Shown: positions 27,245 through 36,405 of the stretch, one piece after another
Position numbering within the stretch: position 1 is the first letter of the stretch
Layout of the letters: every line of letters begins with the position of its first letter
Source: Xenorhabdus mauleonii
GTDB lineage: Bacteria > Pseudomonadota > Gammaproteobacteria > Enterobacterales > Enterobacteriaceae
Length of the DNA stretch: 64,000 bases
Direction of reading: 5' to 3'
NCBI RefSeq assembly: GCF_900113945.1
Contig: NZ_FORG01000003.1
Span: 310,001 to 374,000, forward strand
Position numbers and translations under genes: made by a program
Notes under the pieces: model-generated
What the model was told of the DNA's origin: nothing
The model's database searches: none
What the model saw: the letters and a program-made list of their open reading frames with translations, nothing else

Positions 27245-27266
27245 TTATCGATTCAAATTATTAACT

Positions 27267-28067
27267 TCAAACTTGGTACATTTTCCGCAAATAATGAGAT
27301 ACGGCATCATCAGCATTGGAGCCAATCACTTCCATATCGGGCAACATGTCTTTCAAGCGCTGATGAGCTTCCTGCATAATGCAGCCCTTGCCCGCCATAC
27401 TCAACATTTCCTGATCGTTCATGCCATCCCCAAACGCAATGCAGTCGCTTAGTTGGTAGCCCATGGATTGGCAAACCTGTTCCAATGCATGACCTTTAGA
27501 AACGCCACCCGCCATGACTTCCAGACAATTTCTCAGTGAAAAGCTGACATTCACCTTTTCTCCCCAACGCGCTTTAATTCTTTCTTCCAGATTGACTAAA
27601 TAATCATGGTCATCACTGGTGTAATAAACCTTGCATACCCCATCCGTCGGAAAATTATCACGCTGGAAAAGCTGATAATGGAAAGTAGATTCCTGGAAAA
27701 ATTCTTCCTGTTCTGGTGCCTCGCGATTAATTAACCAATCGTCGTTATTGAAGTAGTTAGTCAGGACATCAGGATTATCAAACTCCAGCAGGCATAAATC
27801 ATGGGCAATTTCAGATGGCAAGTTATGACTGAATACCAATTCGTCCTGGATATTGTGAACTCGGGCACCATTGGAGGTAATCATGTAAGCATCTATGCTC
27901 AACCCATCGCGGATTTGCCCTACATCAATGTGATGACGCCCGGTTGCAAAAATAAAGTGGATCCCTTTCTGGGTCAGCAGGTTCAATGTTTCCTTGGTAT
28001 AGGATGTCAATTTATGGTCGGGAGACAACAACGTTCCATCTAAATCTGAAGCAACAACATGATACAT
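27267..28067 (-). CDS. yigL: YigL, HAD-family phosphatase
   Basis: 266 residues, exactly the E. coli length, starting at ATG 28067 (MYHVVASDLDGTLLSPD) with AGGAA eight bases upstream. The longer frame to 28121 adds an unrelated 18 residues. It is a Cof-type HAD hydrolase that dephosphorylates pyridoxal 5'-phosphate and sugar phosphates. Motif I is DLDGTLL, motif II TSNGARV, motif III Lys in GGVSKGHALEQV, motif IV AFGDGMNDQEML. It follows pldB by 22 bases on the same strand, so co-transcription is likely. Confidence 0.95.
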   Translation of the reverse strand: MYHVVASDLDGTLLSPDHKLTSYTKETLNLLTQKGIHFIFATGRHHIDVGQIRDGLSIDAYMITSNGARVHNIQDELVFSHNLPSEIAHDLCLLEFDNPDVLTNYFNNDDWLINREAPEQEEFFQESTFHYQLFQRDNFPTDGVCKVYYTSDDHDYLVNLEERIKARWGEKVNVSFSLRNCLEVMAGGVSKGHALEQVCQSMGYQLSDCIAFGDGMNDQEMLSMAGKGCIMQEAHQRLKDMLPDMEVIGSNADDAVSHYLRKMYQV

Positions 28068-28089
28068 AGTTACAGTTCCTAAACTAAAA

Positions 28090-29088
28090 TCAATTCTGGT
28101 CAAAAAAATCACAAATTGCATTGAGAGCCTGTGCCCGCAATACGTCTTTTTCGAACAGGATTTCGTGATGGGCCCCTTGGATGACCAGAGGCTTTTGTTC
28201 TTTTTTTCCTGTTCTGGCTTTTTGGTTTGATTTGCAAAAAGCCAGTAGCTCCCGATTACTCACTATTTTATCTTCACTCGCTTGCAACACCATGAGTGGA
28301 GTCTGAATCTTATCCGCATTCTCGATCAGCTTATCGCCCATCAGCATGCTTTCACGCATCCAATGGTAAGTCGGCCCGCCAAGGCGTAATTCAGGATAAT
28401 CAGCATAATAGCGCAAATAACGCTGATAACGAGCATAACTGTGCGTTAACAGATTGATAAGATAAGGCAAGGGTCGCCAACGGCCAGTTGATAATGCGTA
28501 AGCGTTGCGTTTTTGAATCTTAGGTTCTGCCTGATTGACCAGAAAGTTTGCCAGCCAGCGGGGCATCGGCAAGTTGATGCCAAACATGGGGGCGCAGAGT
28601 GCCGCAGCACAGAAGACCGCTTTTTGATTACGCAATAAATAACGGCTCAGGATAGCGCCTCCCATAGAATGGGCCAGGGCATAGCAACGATGAGACCGGC
28701 GTGGTGTCAGTTCCAGCTCGACCAGTTTGGCAAAATCATCCACATAATGGTCAAACAATTCGACATGCCCCTTTTGCCGATCATCCAGCATACGCCCTGA
28801 ACAGCCTTGCCCACGATGGTCAATGATAAGAATATCGTAGCCCAAATGGTAAAAATCGTAGGCCACTTCAGGGTATTTGACGTAGCTTTCACTGCGGCCG
28901 GGTGAAATCACGAGTATTTTATCGTGGTGGGGAGCACAAAAGGAGACATAATGGATCGGCACATCATCCACCCCGATGAATTGCCGTTCTTCTCTCGTTT
29001 GCCAAAAATCCAGTAACAATCCATTTGTGAAGGCAGAGAACTGAGGTTCGCGGTTTAACCAGCTTGCTTTCAATATCTCAGGGGGCAT
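28090..29088 (-). CDS. pldB: Lysophospholipase L2
   Basis: 332 residues. An alpha/beta hydrolase of the inner membrane that hydrolyses lysophosphatidylethanolamine and can transacylate. The nucleophile elbow is ALAHSMGGAIL near residue 153; the oxyanion region HRGQGCSGRMLDD and the late catalytic His in IQGAHHEILFE are also seen. ATG 29088 has AGAGGATG upstream. In E. coli rhtC and rhtB lie between recQ and pldB; here only 51 bases separate the two. Confidence 0.95.
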   Translation of the reverse strand: MPPEILKASWLNREPQFSAFTNGLLLDFWQTREERQFIGVDDVPIHYVSFCAPHHDKILVISPGRSESYVKYPEVAYDFYHLGYDILIIDHRGQGCSGRMLDDRQKGHVELFDHYVDDFAKLVELELTPRRSHRCYALAHSMGGAILSRYLLRNQKAVFCAAALCAPMFGINLPMPRWLANFLVNQAEPKIQKRNAYALSTGRWRPLPYLINLLTHSYARYQRYLRYYADYPELRLGGPTYHWMRESMLMGDKLIENADKIQTPLMVLQASEDKIVSNRELLAFCKSNQKARTGKKEQKPLVIQGAHHEILFEKDVLRAQALNAICDFFDQN

Positions 29089-29139
29089 TTATCATCCTCT
29101 GTTAACAGCCTATTCCTTTAGGCTATGAGTTTCCTTCGA

Positions 29140-30966
29140 CTATTCGAACCCTTCAAAATGCTCGCGAATAAGTGTCATAAAGGCATCACCAAAACGCTCC
29201 AGCTTTCGCTGCCCAACGCCATTAATCAGCAAAAGTTCATCCGGCGTTATCGGACATTGTTCTGCCATTTCAATCAATGTAACGTCATTGAAGACAACGA
29301 AAGGTGGAATATTATTTTCGTCAGCAATGGACTTGCGTAATTTGCGCAACTTGGCAAATAACTTACGATCATAGTTGCCGCTGTATGATTTGCTTTGCTG
29401 ATTGCGGCTTTTCAAGGTTTGGATACGTGGAACAGCCAGTTGCAAAGGTACATCGCCCCGCAGTACTGGCCGGGCTGCCTCTGTCAGTTGCAACGCAGAG
29501 AAATTGGCAATATTTTGGCTAATCAACCCCAGATGAATAAGCTGGCGCAAGACGCTTACCCAATGTTCCTGCCCCTGCTCTTTACCGATGCCATAAACCG
29601 GCAGCTTATCGTGCCCGAAATCCCTGATGCGTTGGTTATTTGCACCGCGCAGGACTTCTACAATATAGCCAATCCCAAAACGCTGCCCGACGCGGTAGAT
29701 GCAGGACAACGCTTTCTGTGCCTCGACCAGACCATCGTAACTCTTGGGAGGATCAAGGCAGATATCGCAGTTGCCGCAAGCTGTCTGGCGGCTTTCACCA
29801 AAATAATTCAGCAAAACCAGACGACGGCAGGTCTGGGCTTCCGCGAATGCGCCCATGGCGTTGAGTTTATGCCGTTCTATATCTTGCTGTTCACCCGCCG
29901 GTTTTTCTTCCAAACAACGGCGCAGCCAAGCCATATCAGCAGGATCGTAAAAAAGTACGGCTTCAGCAGGCAACCCATCCCGGCCCGCACGCCCTGTTTC
30001 CTGATAATAAGATTCAATATTGCGGGGAATATCAAAGTGCACAACAAAACGTACGTTGGGTTTGTTGATCCCCATGCCGAATGCAACCGTTGCCACCACT
30101 ATCTGCAAATCGTCCCGCTGGAAAGCATCCTGCACCCACGCCCGCTGGTTATTTTCCAATCCAGCATGATAGGGAGCCACACTCAAGCCCCGTTTTTGCA
30201 GGCGCTCCGCGGTTTCTTCCACTTTGGTGCGGCTATTGCAGTAGATGATCCCGCTCTTGCCTTGCTGACCACGGATAAATGACCAGAGCTGATCGAGCGG
30301 TTTATATTTTTCTATCAACGTATAACGGATATTGGGGCGATCAAAACTGCTGATGTGGATAATCGGGTCATCCAGTTCCAATAAACGCACGATATCTTGG
30401 CGAGTCGTTTTGTCTGCCGTTGCTGTCAACGCAATTACAGGAAGGTGGGGGAAACGACGACGAAGTTGCCCCAATGCCCGATACTCGGGGCGAAAATCAT
30501 GTCCCCATTGGGAAATACAGTGAGCTTCATCGACCGCCAATAAAGCTGGCTGCCAGCCATCAAGCTGATCAAGAAAGTTATCTGTCACCAAGCGCTCGGG
30601 GGCAATATAAAGCAGTTTAATGATCCCCTGACGGCAACGTTGGATAATATCAAACTGCATCTCACGGCTTTGGGTCGAATTCAAGCATTCCGCTTCAACA
30701 CCATTCGCCTTCAACTGATCGACCTGATCTTTCATCAGTGAAATCAGTGGCGATACCACCAGAGTCAGCCCGTTTTTAACCAAAGCCGGAATTTGGTAAC
30801 AAAGGGATTTGCCGCCACCCGTTGGCATAACGACTAGACAGTCCCGCCCACCGAGAATGGCGTCGATAACCTGTTGCTGCCCCGGACGGAATTGCTGGTA
30901 TCCGAATGTTTCTCTTAATGCTTGTTCAGCCAGCGATGCCGTGCTGATGAGTTCTGCGGTAGACAC
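29140..30966 (-). CDS. recQ: RecQ, ATP-dependent DNA helicase
   Basis: 608 residues from GTG 30966, preceded by GAGGAAAG; a TTG at 30978 lies inside that ribosome site. E. coli RecQ is 609. It is a 3'-5' SF2 helicase of recombinational repair. Walker A is [12 protein letters not shown], Walker B/DEAH is [18 protein letters not shown], motif VI is [10 protein letters not shown]. The zinc-binding RQC region has [12 protein letters not shown] and [11 protein letters not shown], followed by a winged helix and a C-terminal HRDC domain ([18 protein letters not shown]). Confidence 0.97.
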   Translation of the reverse strand: MSTAELISTASLAEQALRETFGYQQFRPGQQQVIDAILGGRDCLVVMPTGGGKSLCYQIPALVKNGLTLVVSPLISLMKDQVDQLKANGVEAECLNSTQSREMQFDIIQRCRQGIIKLLYIAPERLVTDNFLDQLDGWQPALLAVDEAHCISQWGHDFRPEYRALGQLRRRFPHLPVIALTATADKTTRQDIVRLLELDDPIIHISSFDRPNIRYTLIEKYKPLDQLWSFIRGQQGKSGIIYCNSRTKVEETAERLQKRGLSVAPYHAGLENNQRAWVQDAFQRDDLQIVVATVAFGMGINKPNVRFVVHFDIPRNIESYYQETGRAGRDGLPAEAVLFYDPADMAWLRRCLEEKPAGEQQDIERHKLNAMGAFAEAQTCRRLVLLNYFGESRQTACGNCDICLDPPKSYDGLVEAQKALSCIYRVGQRFGIGYIVEVLRGANNQRIRDFGHDKLPVYGIGKEQGQEHWVSVLRQLIHLGLISQNIANFSALQLTEAARPVLRGDVPLQLAVPRIQTLKSRNQQSKSYSGNYDRKLFAKLRKLRKSIADENNIPPFVVFNDVTLIEMAEQCPITPDELLLINGVGQRKLERFGDAFMTLIREHFEGFE

Positions 30967-31112
30967 GCCTTTCCTCAATCTTTGAAAACTGTCCCTGAAA
31001 AAACCTTAAAAAAGGCTGTAAAAAATACAGCCGCGATCCCAGCGCCTGTATATTGAATATCACTATTTATCCAGCAGATTATTGCTCATCATATCTCTTA
31101 CTGCCGGAATAA

Positions 31113-31973
31113 TTACAGCATATCATTCAGCATGACACCGATACCAAAACGTGTCTGCTTGAAATTGTAGTCAATCATCGATTCACCATATCCGCAGAAA
31201 AGCTGTGTATATAAACGAACGTGTTTCGATACCGGGTAACTCCAACCCAGCTCTCCAGAACCATACCCGCTATTCCAGTTATAACGCCCCTGAGCGGTAA
31301 ATACACTGTCTCCCCAAGCATAGCCAACTTTCAGGCGATAATGGCCCATGTAACGGCTTATATCTGAATTATCATCTTTACGGGAACTTTCAGGCAGACG
31401 ATACCACGGTTTAAAATCTATCTGCCAATTGTCTTTCTGCACCATGAAGCGGGCATAGAGCCGATTCCAGCTACGGGAGGTTGATTCCGATCTGCCATTA
31501 GATTGATGGTTGAAACCTGTTTCTATTTCCCTCAGGTGCCAGCCTGCAAATTCATAGTCCGTCAGCCATGCCAGAAAGATTTGTGGCTCATAATTGGTTT
31601 CACGAAACGGGGATGATTCTGTTTTGTTGCTGAGTTGCCACCATGAGCGTTGTGTATAGGAAGCCCCAAGCAATGAGTTTTCCCCAATAACTCCCCGCCA
31701 CAATGGAAAACCAAAACTGATTTGAAACGCAGCTTCATCATGGCGAGCGCTATCTGCCCAGTTGTAGCTATGTATTGCCTGTTTATTGGTTCTGTCACTG
31801 TAAGTATAAATAATGTAATTCGTATCATACGGATAGAACATAAACGGAAAACTTTGTTCATCCAGCATGGTTGAGATGACACTTCCTCTCACGTCACTGA
31901 CTTGATTTTCTGTTCCATAAGCCAAGGGCGATAATAAACAAATGGTAACCAGTATTTTCCATAACAAACGCAT
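31113..31973 (-). CDS. pldA: Outer membrane phospholipase A
   Basis: 286 residues with a signal peptide (LLWKILVTICLLSPLAYG). It is a 12-strand beta-barrel, calcium-dependent outer-membrane enzyme that dimerises when the outer membrane is perturbed. The catalytic block NHQSNGRSESTSRSWNRLY contains the His, Ser and Asn of the active site (matching H142, S144, N156 of E. coli). Alternating aromatic strands and a C-terminal strand ending in hydrophobic residues fit the fold. It is divergent from yigI. Phospholipase activity at the outer membrane also contributes to host-cell damage in some enterics. Confidence 0.96.
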   Translation of the reverse strand: MRLLWKILVTICLLSPLAYGTENQVSDVRGSVISTMLDEQSFPFMFYPYDTNYIIYTYSDRTNKQAIHSYNWADSARHDEAAFQISFGFPLWRGVIGENSLLGASYTQRSWWQLSNKTESSPFRETNYEPQIFLAWLTDYEFAGWHLREIETGFNHQSNGRSESTSRSWNRLYARFMVQKDNWQIDFKPWYRLPESSRKDDNSDISRYMGHYRLKVGYAWGDSVFTAQGRYNWNSGYGSGELGWSYPVSKHVRLYTQLFCGYGESMIDYNFKQTRFGIGVMLNDML

Positions 31974-32271
31974 TACTGATGTTCCTATTATGATAGTTAT
32001 AAAAAACAGTTTTTAAGAAAATTTTATGATAATAACCCTTAAAGATATTTCTTAAGAGTAACAGCGGTAAAAAGAGCACTAAGTAAAACCACCGCTTATT
32101 CTACACGCTGGATGGTTATTTTTTGTAGTTTGTTTTTTCCAATGAATTCTTTTTCGAAGTGCTTCACAGACTGGAAAGGTCGTTAATAAAAGCATAGACT
32201 TAACAAGTTATTAACGATAAAGATCCATTAAATGACAGCTGTTTTACATTTTCATTATCAGGAAACTCACA

Positions 32272-32757
32272 ATGGAAACTATGCCGCAAGTGGATAAAAT
32301 ATTAACGCCAGAAGAAGCCCGTAAATTTATTGGTGACGTCTTTGTTTATCAAATGCCATTCAACCGGCTTTTGGGGCTTGAACTACTCCGTCTCGAGCAA
32401 GACTACGCAGAACTGCAATTTCGCAATCAAGAAAAACTGGTCGGCAATATCATTCAGAAAATCCTGCATGGCGGGGCGATCGCCAGCATACTGGACGTTG
32501 CCGGAGGGCTGGTTTGTGCGGCCAATGCCTTGACTTCATTGGAAACACTGACAATTGCAGAGATGCAAAAGCGTCTGACTACACTCGGTACAATTGATTT
32601 ACGCGTGGATTACCTGCGTCCCGGACGCGGCGAAATATTCACGGCCAGTTGCAATATTATCCGTAATGGAAATAAAGTTTCTGTTGCCAGAATTGAACTG
32701 CATAATGAAAACCAAATGCATATTGCCAGTGCAACAGGAACTTATTTAGTGGGTTAA
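32272..32757 (+). CDS. yigI: YigI, PaaI-type hotdog thioesterase
   Basis: 161 residues. It has the hotdog-fold block [19 protein letters not shown] near 66-84 and the family segment [18 protein letters not shown], both nearly the same as in E. coli YigI (155 residues). YigI acts on medium and long-chain acyl-CoAs. ATG 32272 follows CAGGAAAC. In E. coli yigI is next to rarD; here a 2.6-kb islet separates them. Confidence 0.92.
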   Translation: METMPQVDKILTPEEARKFIGDVFVYQMPFNRLLGLELLRLEQDYAELQFRNQEKLVGNIIQKILHGGAIASILDVAGGLVCAANALTSLETLTIAEMQKRLTTLGTIDLRVDYLRPGRGEIFTASCNIIRNGNKVSVARIELHNENQMHIASATGTYLVG

Positions 32758-33053
32758 AAATCTTTGACCTGATACTTTGAAGGTGCTGATGGTGAACGTA
32801 AAATTTTCTTTTTCTCCTCCCACACACCTTCTCATTTTTCATAGCCTATCATTTTACGCATACTCAATAGAACCAATAAACTTCAGCTGAAGCTAGATTT
32901 TCCCTTAGAAAGAATTAAAATCAAAATAGACTATGCTATTTTTAATAGTTTATTTATGAAACTTCATAGCCAATCTAATGAATAAATGTAGCAATTTATA
33001 AACCTATAAACCATGATATAAAAGCATATATATTGATAAAGGGGATTAATCAA

Positions 33054-33635
33054 ATGGCTTTTTTAAAAGAAAAAAGATCAAGAAAACCTTACATAAGTGA
33101 GCCTATACACTACAAGCTGAACGAGAAACATTTAACAATAGCATTTCGTTGGGATAGTCGGCCTCCAGAAATAATAAATACAGTTGGATTTCAGGGCTCT
33201 AATCAAGTTTATTTTAATAAAATTTTTGGGAAAAGAACCGTTTTTTGCGCAGCAGATGAGCAAGGTGCTGACTATTATTTTCAAGAGTTAGAAAATGGCA
33301 TGTGGCGATATGGTTCATCCATTACATATTATCTATATAAAATCGACTTATCAGGTATACCAACTGTTCCCATTTATGAAAATAGAAATTTAGGTTTTGC
33401 GAAACAATTAGCAACCAGAGATCCTAAAATCGAATCATTTATCGAACCGGCGAATAAAGATTATGCTCTTCCAGCTGGTTATATATTAACTCGAGTAAGT
33501 AATTATCTCGAACAAGTTGCTGCTAATAGCCATGAAATTCAAATCCTTGGCCCAATCAAACCAGAAAAAATACGTTTCTGTGAATCAAGAACTCTTCGGA
33601 GTATAAGAGCGCGAGAACACTATTTGGGTCAATGA
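33054..33635 (+). CDS. ADP-ribosyltransferase, pertussis toxin S1/enterotoxin A-like
   Basis: 193 residues from ATG 33054, with GGGG nine bases upstream; a TTG at 33033 would add seven residues. The N-terminal strand FRWDSRPPEIINTVGF (31-46) matches the NAD-binding YRxDSRPP...GF signature of pertussis S1, PltA and cholera A1, with R32 as the key arginine. YYLYKIDLSGIPTV (92-105) fits the next core strands. Near the C-terminus SHEIQILGPIKPEKI (159-173) aligns with the catalytic-Glu strand and the IPPENI block; E161 would be the catalytic glutamate. The upstream position of an ExE pair is Ser, and the STS motif is replaced by FCAAD (64-68), so Arg specificity is doubtful. No signal peptide and no B-subunit gene nearby. 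The target and delivery route are unknown; a contact-dependent or type VI route, or an intracellular role, are possible. Confidence 0.75.
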   Translation: MAFLKEKRSRKPYISEPIHYKLNEKHLTIAFRWDSRPPEIINTVGFQGSNQVYFNKIFGKRTVFCAADEQGADYYFQELENGMWRYGSSITYYLYKIDLSGIPTVPIYENRNLGFAKQLATRDPKIESFIEPANKDYALPAGYILTRVSNYLEQVAANSHEIQILGPIKPEKIRFCESRTLRSIRAREHYLGQ

Positions 33636-34233
33636 TTATTCCTTAAAAATCAACTTTAACTGTGTATATGTTGCATTAAACCTGACCACACAGCAGCCAT
33701 TTATACTTTAAAAAAAATAAAGGATTAAATAAAACACTGACATTTTTGGTTAAAAAGAAACCAATAATCAATTGCATTATGGTGCGTTACAAAGTAATTG
33801 AATGAAAATTTATTAATAGTTAAGAGATATTTTTTATCACGCAGTCTAGGTAGCATTTCCTTAAACACTCATAATAGATACCTCTCTTTAAAATAAAACA
33901 AAGCTCGCATTGCCTAAACTCAGATCATTTTTTCTCTTTAAAGAAAAAGTTAAATATAACATTTCATCTAAGTGCTCAATAAATTTTGATTTATTATTCA
34001 TATCTATTAACACCCCGCCATTCTGAGTATATACTGCCTCCATCCATCACACATCGTGCTGTTACAACCCTTCATTGCATATATTCCGTTACACAATATT
34101 TCGTTACACAAAACCCATTGCACAACATCCGCCTTAATAACCCTCAATCAGGTAATAGCAAAAACCACAACAATTTGTCTTGCAATGTCATTGATTGAAA
34201 CGCCAGTCAATAAGCCAGCCGGGAAAAAAAACC
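33636..34233. other. AT-rich spacer with repeats between the two candidate effector genes
   Basis: About 600 AT-rich bases. No gene is supported; a 70-codon frame at 33986-34198 is low-complexity and overlaps the repeats. The right part has a short direct-repeat array (34071-34130). The spacing means the two effector genes have separate promoters. Confidence 0.45.
34071..34130. repeat. Array of 14-15-base direct repeats upstream of the papain-fold gene
   Basis: Four or five degenerate units with a 14-15-base period. The clearest are CGTTACACAA at 34087-34096 and 34102-34111 and CATTGCACAA at 34116-34125; weaker ones are GTTACAACCC at 34071 and CATTGCATAT just after it. They end about 105 bases before the start of the gene at 34234. 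The pattern suggests a cooperative regulator-binding array. Confidence 0.5.
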
Positions 34234-35085
34234 ATGAGCCCAGGAACTAAAGCAGAACAAGAAATTATGCGTGGAACCCCCGTTTCCGCCGTTGTCTATA
34301 TCTGGTATCAATGTTCCAGATATCCGGTAGGGCATACCGCTATTTATATTGATGGAGTCCCTCAATGCCCTTGGCAGATTGGTGTTCCGCAAGACTCAAC
34401 ACAGCCACTTCACGCAGCCCCCAGACTTCAACCGCCAAATGCGCCACTCCCAAGAAGAAAGGCATTCTCTCCTGCGTCTTCAAATCCTGAACAAAACCTT
34501 CCAATGAACCCTGCCGTTTCAGGAAATAACAGACCGCCCAGCCCTTATAACGTCAGCCCTTATCACGTTACAGAACAAAACGCCCCGTCAACGTCCTCAC
34601 AGAATAGGTCTGATTTAGCACGAGGCATACAAAGTAAGAATTATATTAGTTTCTATTCCACCGCCTCCAATGTACTGCAAGGGATCTCATACGCAACAGG
34701 TACTCTCGTTGATATTAAAGATGATTTTGAGATTCTTCCTCATTTGGAGTATTACCTCATTGATTTAGATATTGAAAGAATGAAGGCTAAAAGAAATGAA
34801 ATCTATAATGGGAACACCAGAACTTTACTCACGTATCACAGATACCATTTCATCAATAAAAATTGTGCAACGATGGTTGCGAGAGTATTAAAGGCCGGTG
34901 GTGTGGAAAGCTTATTAAATCGTATTCAACGAATCGGTTACGCTAAAAATCTCTATTGGACTCCTCACGATATTGCACAATTATGTGATGAGCTAAGAGC
35001 TAATGATAAAGCTGTCAAAATCAGAGGGCTGAATTGCCCAGATAAACTTAAATCACCTTTGAGGGCATTATTCGGTTTCAGGTAG
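34234..35085 (+). CDS. Candidate permuted papain-fold (NlpC/P60-like) cysteine protein, putative effector
   Basis: 283 residues from ATG 34234 (CGGGA nine bases upstream; a TTG at 34195 is an alternative). An early strand YPVGHTAIYIDG (30-41) with H34 and a late helix INKNCATMVARVLKAGG (207-223) with C211 follow the His-then-Cys order of the permuted papain fold (YiiX, PPPDE and LRAT-like families), where the His starts a beta strand and the Cys caps a helix after Asn. A Pro/Ser-rich, probably disordered insert runs from about 51 to 130, followed by YISFYST (137-143) as a likely core strand. No signal peptide or membrane segment. Related folds act as peptidases, amidases or deamidases in secreted effectors. 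The function here is unproven. No immunity-like gene follows directly. It lies beside an ADP-ribosyltransferase gene. Confidence 0.5.
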   Translation: MSPGTKAEQEIMRGTPVSAVVYIWYQCSRYPVGHTAIYIDGVPQCPWQIGVPQDSTQPLHAAPRLQPPNAPLPRRKAFSPASSNPEQNLPMNPAVSGNNRPPSPYNVSPYHVTEQNAPSTSSQNRSDLARGIQSKNYISFYSTASNVLQGISYATGTLVDIKDDFEILPHLEYYLIDLDIERMKAKRNEIYNGNTRTLLTYHRYHFINKNCATMVARVLKAGGVESLLNRIQRIGYAKNLYWTPHDIAQLCDELRANDKAVKIRGLNCPDKLKSPLRALFGFR

Positions 35086-35415
35086 ATATAAAACATTAAA
35101 AAAATTTAACAGTAATTAAAAGTTAGTATTGTGTATTTTTCCGGTTTCCCCCTTACTCGCCGGTTACTTTTTATACACCTTGAAACACGTAAAAATTGAA
35201 ATGAAACAGAAATAAGAGGGCATGAAGATAGATAACTACTACATTCAAGCGCGGTAACACAGCAAAAAATGCTGTTTTGGTGATTTTGAAAATTTAATTC
35301 TTTACTCTTATCTATTAACTACTTGCAAATAATATAACCCAATGCCACATTGTGTAATGTGCATGGGCCAATACTCCCACATATCTTCTTACTTCTCGAA
35401 ATACTCAAGGATATT
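35086..35415. other. Spacer upstream of rarD
   Basis: 330 AT-rich bases. A small hairpin, CACATT-gtgt-AATGTG (35346-35361), lies 55 bases before the rarD start; its TTGTGTAATG strand resembles the reverse complement of the repeats upstream of the papain-fold gene. No gene seen. Confidence 0.45.
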
Positions 35416-36306
35416 ATGAATAACCAAAACACGGCCAAAGGTATACTCTATGCCTTGGGGGCTTACCTTATTTGGGGGCTAGCTCCCATTTATTTCAAAC
35501 AAATACAATATGTGCCACCCGATGAAATAGTCTCGCACCGGGTTATCTGGTCGGTTTTCTTTATGGTTCTGCTATTGACGGTAACCCGTCACTGGCGCCA
35601 AGTTTCGGCTGTCCTTAAAAAACCGAAAACCCTGCTGCTGTTAGGTATCACTGCTTTCATGATTGCCAGTAACTGGCTGACTTATATTTGGGCTGTGAAT
35701 AACAATCATATGTTGGAAGCAAGCCTAGGCTATTTCATTAACCCATTAGTCAGCGTGCTATTTGCTATGCTGTTTCTCGGTGAAAGATTTCGCCTGATGC
35801 AATGGGTTGCTGTCGGATTGGCTGTTACAGGTGTACTTATCCAGTTATGGCAGTTTGGATCTATCCCCGTGATTGGCTTGTACTTGGCAACATCGTTTGC
35901 ACTTTATGCGTTGATCCGCAAAAAACTGGGCATAGATGCACAAACAGGTATGTTGATTGAAACAATCTGGGTATTCCCGGTTGCACTGGTTTATCTGCTG
36001 TTTTTCACCCATACCCCAACCAGCAATATGTTAAATAACACGATATCCCTGAATCTGTTATTGGTTGCGGCAGGTATCATTACGACCGTTCCGTTGCTGC
36101 TTTTCACCGCAGCGGCCTCCCATCTGCGTTTATCCACGCTGGGATTTTTCCAGTATATGGCCCCTACGCTGATGTTTTTGCTGGCAACTTTGGTATATGG
36201 CGAAAAAATTAGGACAGAGCACTTAATAACGTTTGGCTTTATTTGGGCTGCTTTGATCTTCTTTACACTAGATGCGCTTTATACTCAGCGCCGTTTACGC
36301 AAATAA
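35416..36306 (+). CDS. rarD: RarD, EamA-family permease
   Basis: 296 residues, the E. coli length, from ATG 35416 with AAGGA five bases upstream; the longer frame from 35350 is not supported. Ten hydrophobic segments in two EamA repeats. Typical RarD parts are GAYLIWGLAPIYFKQI near the N-terminus, SNWLTYIWAVNNNHMLEASLGYFINPL near 85-111 and the C-terminal APTLMFLLATLVYGEK. Named for a chloramphenicol-sensitivity association; the natural substrate is not established. It is convergent with corA. Confidence 0.93.
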   Translation: MNNQNTAKGILYALGAYLIWGLAPIYFKQIQYVPPDEIVSHRVIWSVFFMVLLLTVTRHWRQVSAVLKKPKTLLLLGITAFMIASNWLTYIWAVNNNHMLEASLGYFINPLVSVLFAMLFLGERFRLMQWVAVGLAVTGVLIQLWQFGSIPVIGLYLATSFALYALIRKKLGIDAQTGMLIETIWVFPVALVYLLFFTHTPTSNMLNNTISLNLLLVAAGIITTVPLLLFTAAASHLRLSTLGFFQYMAPTLMFLLATLVYGEKIRTEHLITFGFIWAALIFFTLDALYTQRRLRK

Positions 36307-36318
36307 CACGATTATCCC

Positions 36319-36345
36319 TCCGCCCATTCATGGGCGGGGATTTCT
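36319..36345 (+). terminator. Terminator hairpin between rarD and corA
   Basis: Stem CCGCCCA-ttca-TGGGCGG followed by a T-rich tract (ATTTCTCTTTA) on the plus strand, 13 bases past the rarD stop. Confidence 0.7.
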
Positions 36346-36405
36346 CTTTATTGAGAGCCGATAAATTAACTTATTCGAAAATCACTGAAGCCAACCGGTT
36401 GATGA

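Larger units (their letters stand above)
26686..27266. other. AT-rich spacer between yigL and the symporter gene
   Basis: About 580 very AT-rich bases with no gene seen. It holds the symporter promoter region on the left and the yigL terminator on the right (27213-27244). Runs of A and T around 26860-27180 suggest curved or silenced DNA. Confidence 0.45.

Noticed and set aside
29088-29140. Lost rhtC-rhtB between recQ and pldB
   Set aside because: The pair is absent here compared with E. coli, but this is a simple synteny difference without any remnant to discuss.
29395-30282. 295-codon open frame antisense to recQ
   Set aside because: It lies wholly inside the strongly conserved recQ gene, has no ribosome site or recognisable domain and is Arg/Gln-rich as expected of a shadow frame.
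33986-34198. 70-codon frame upstream of the papain-fold gene
   Set aside because: It runs through the direct-repeat array, is rich in Thr/His/Asn from low-complexity DNA and has no ribosome site.
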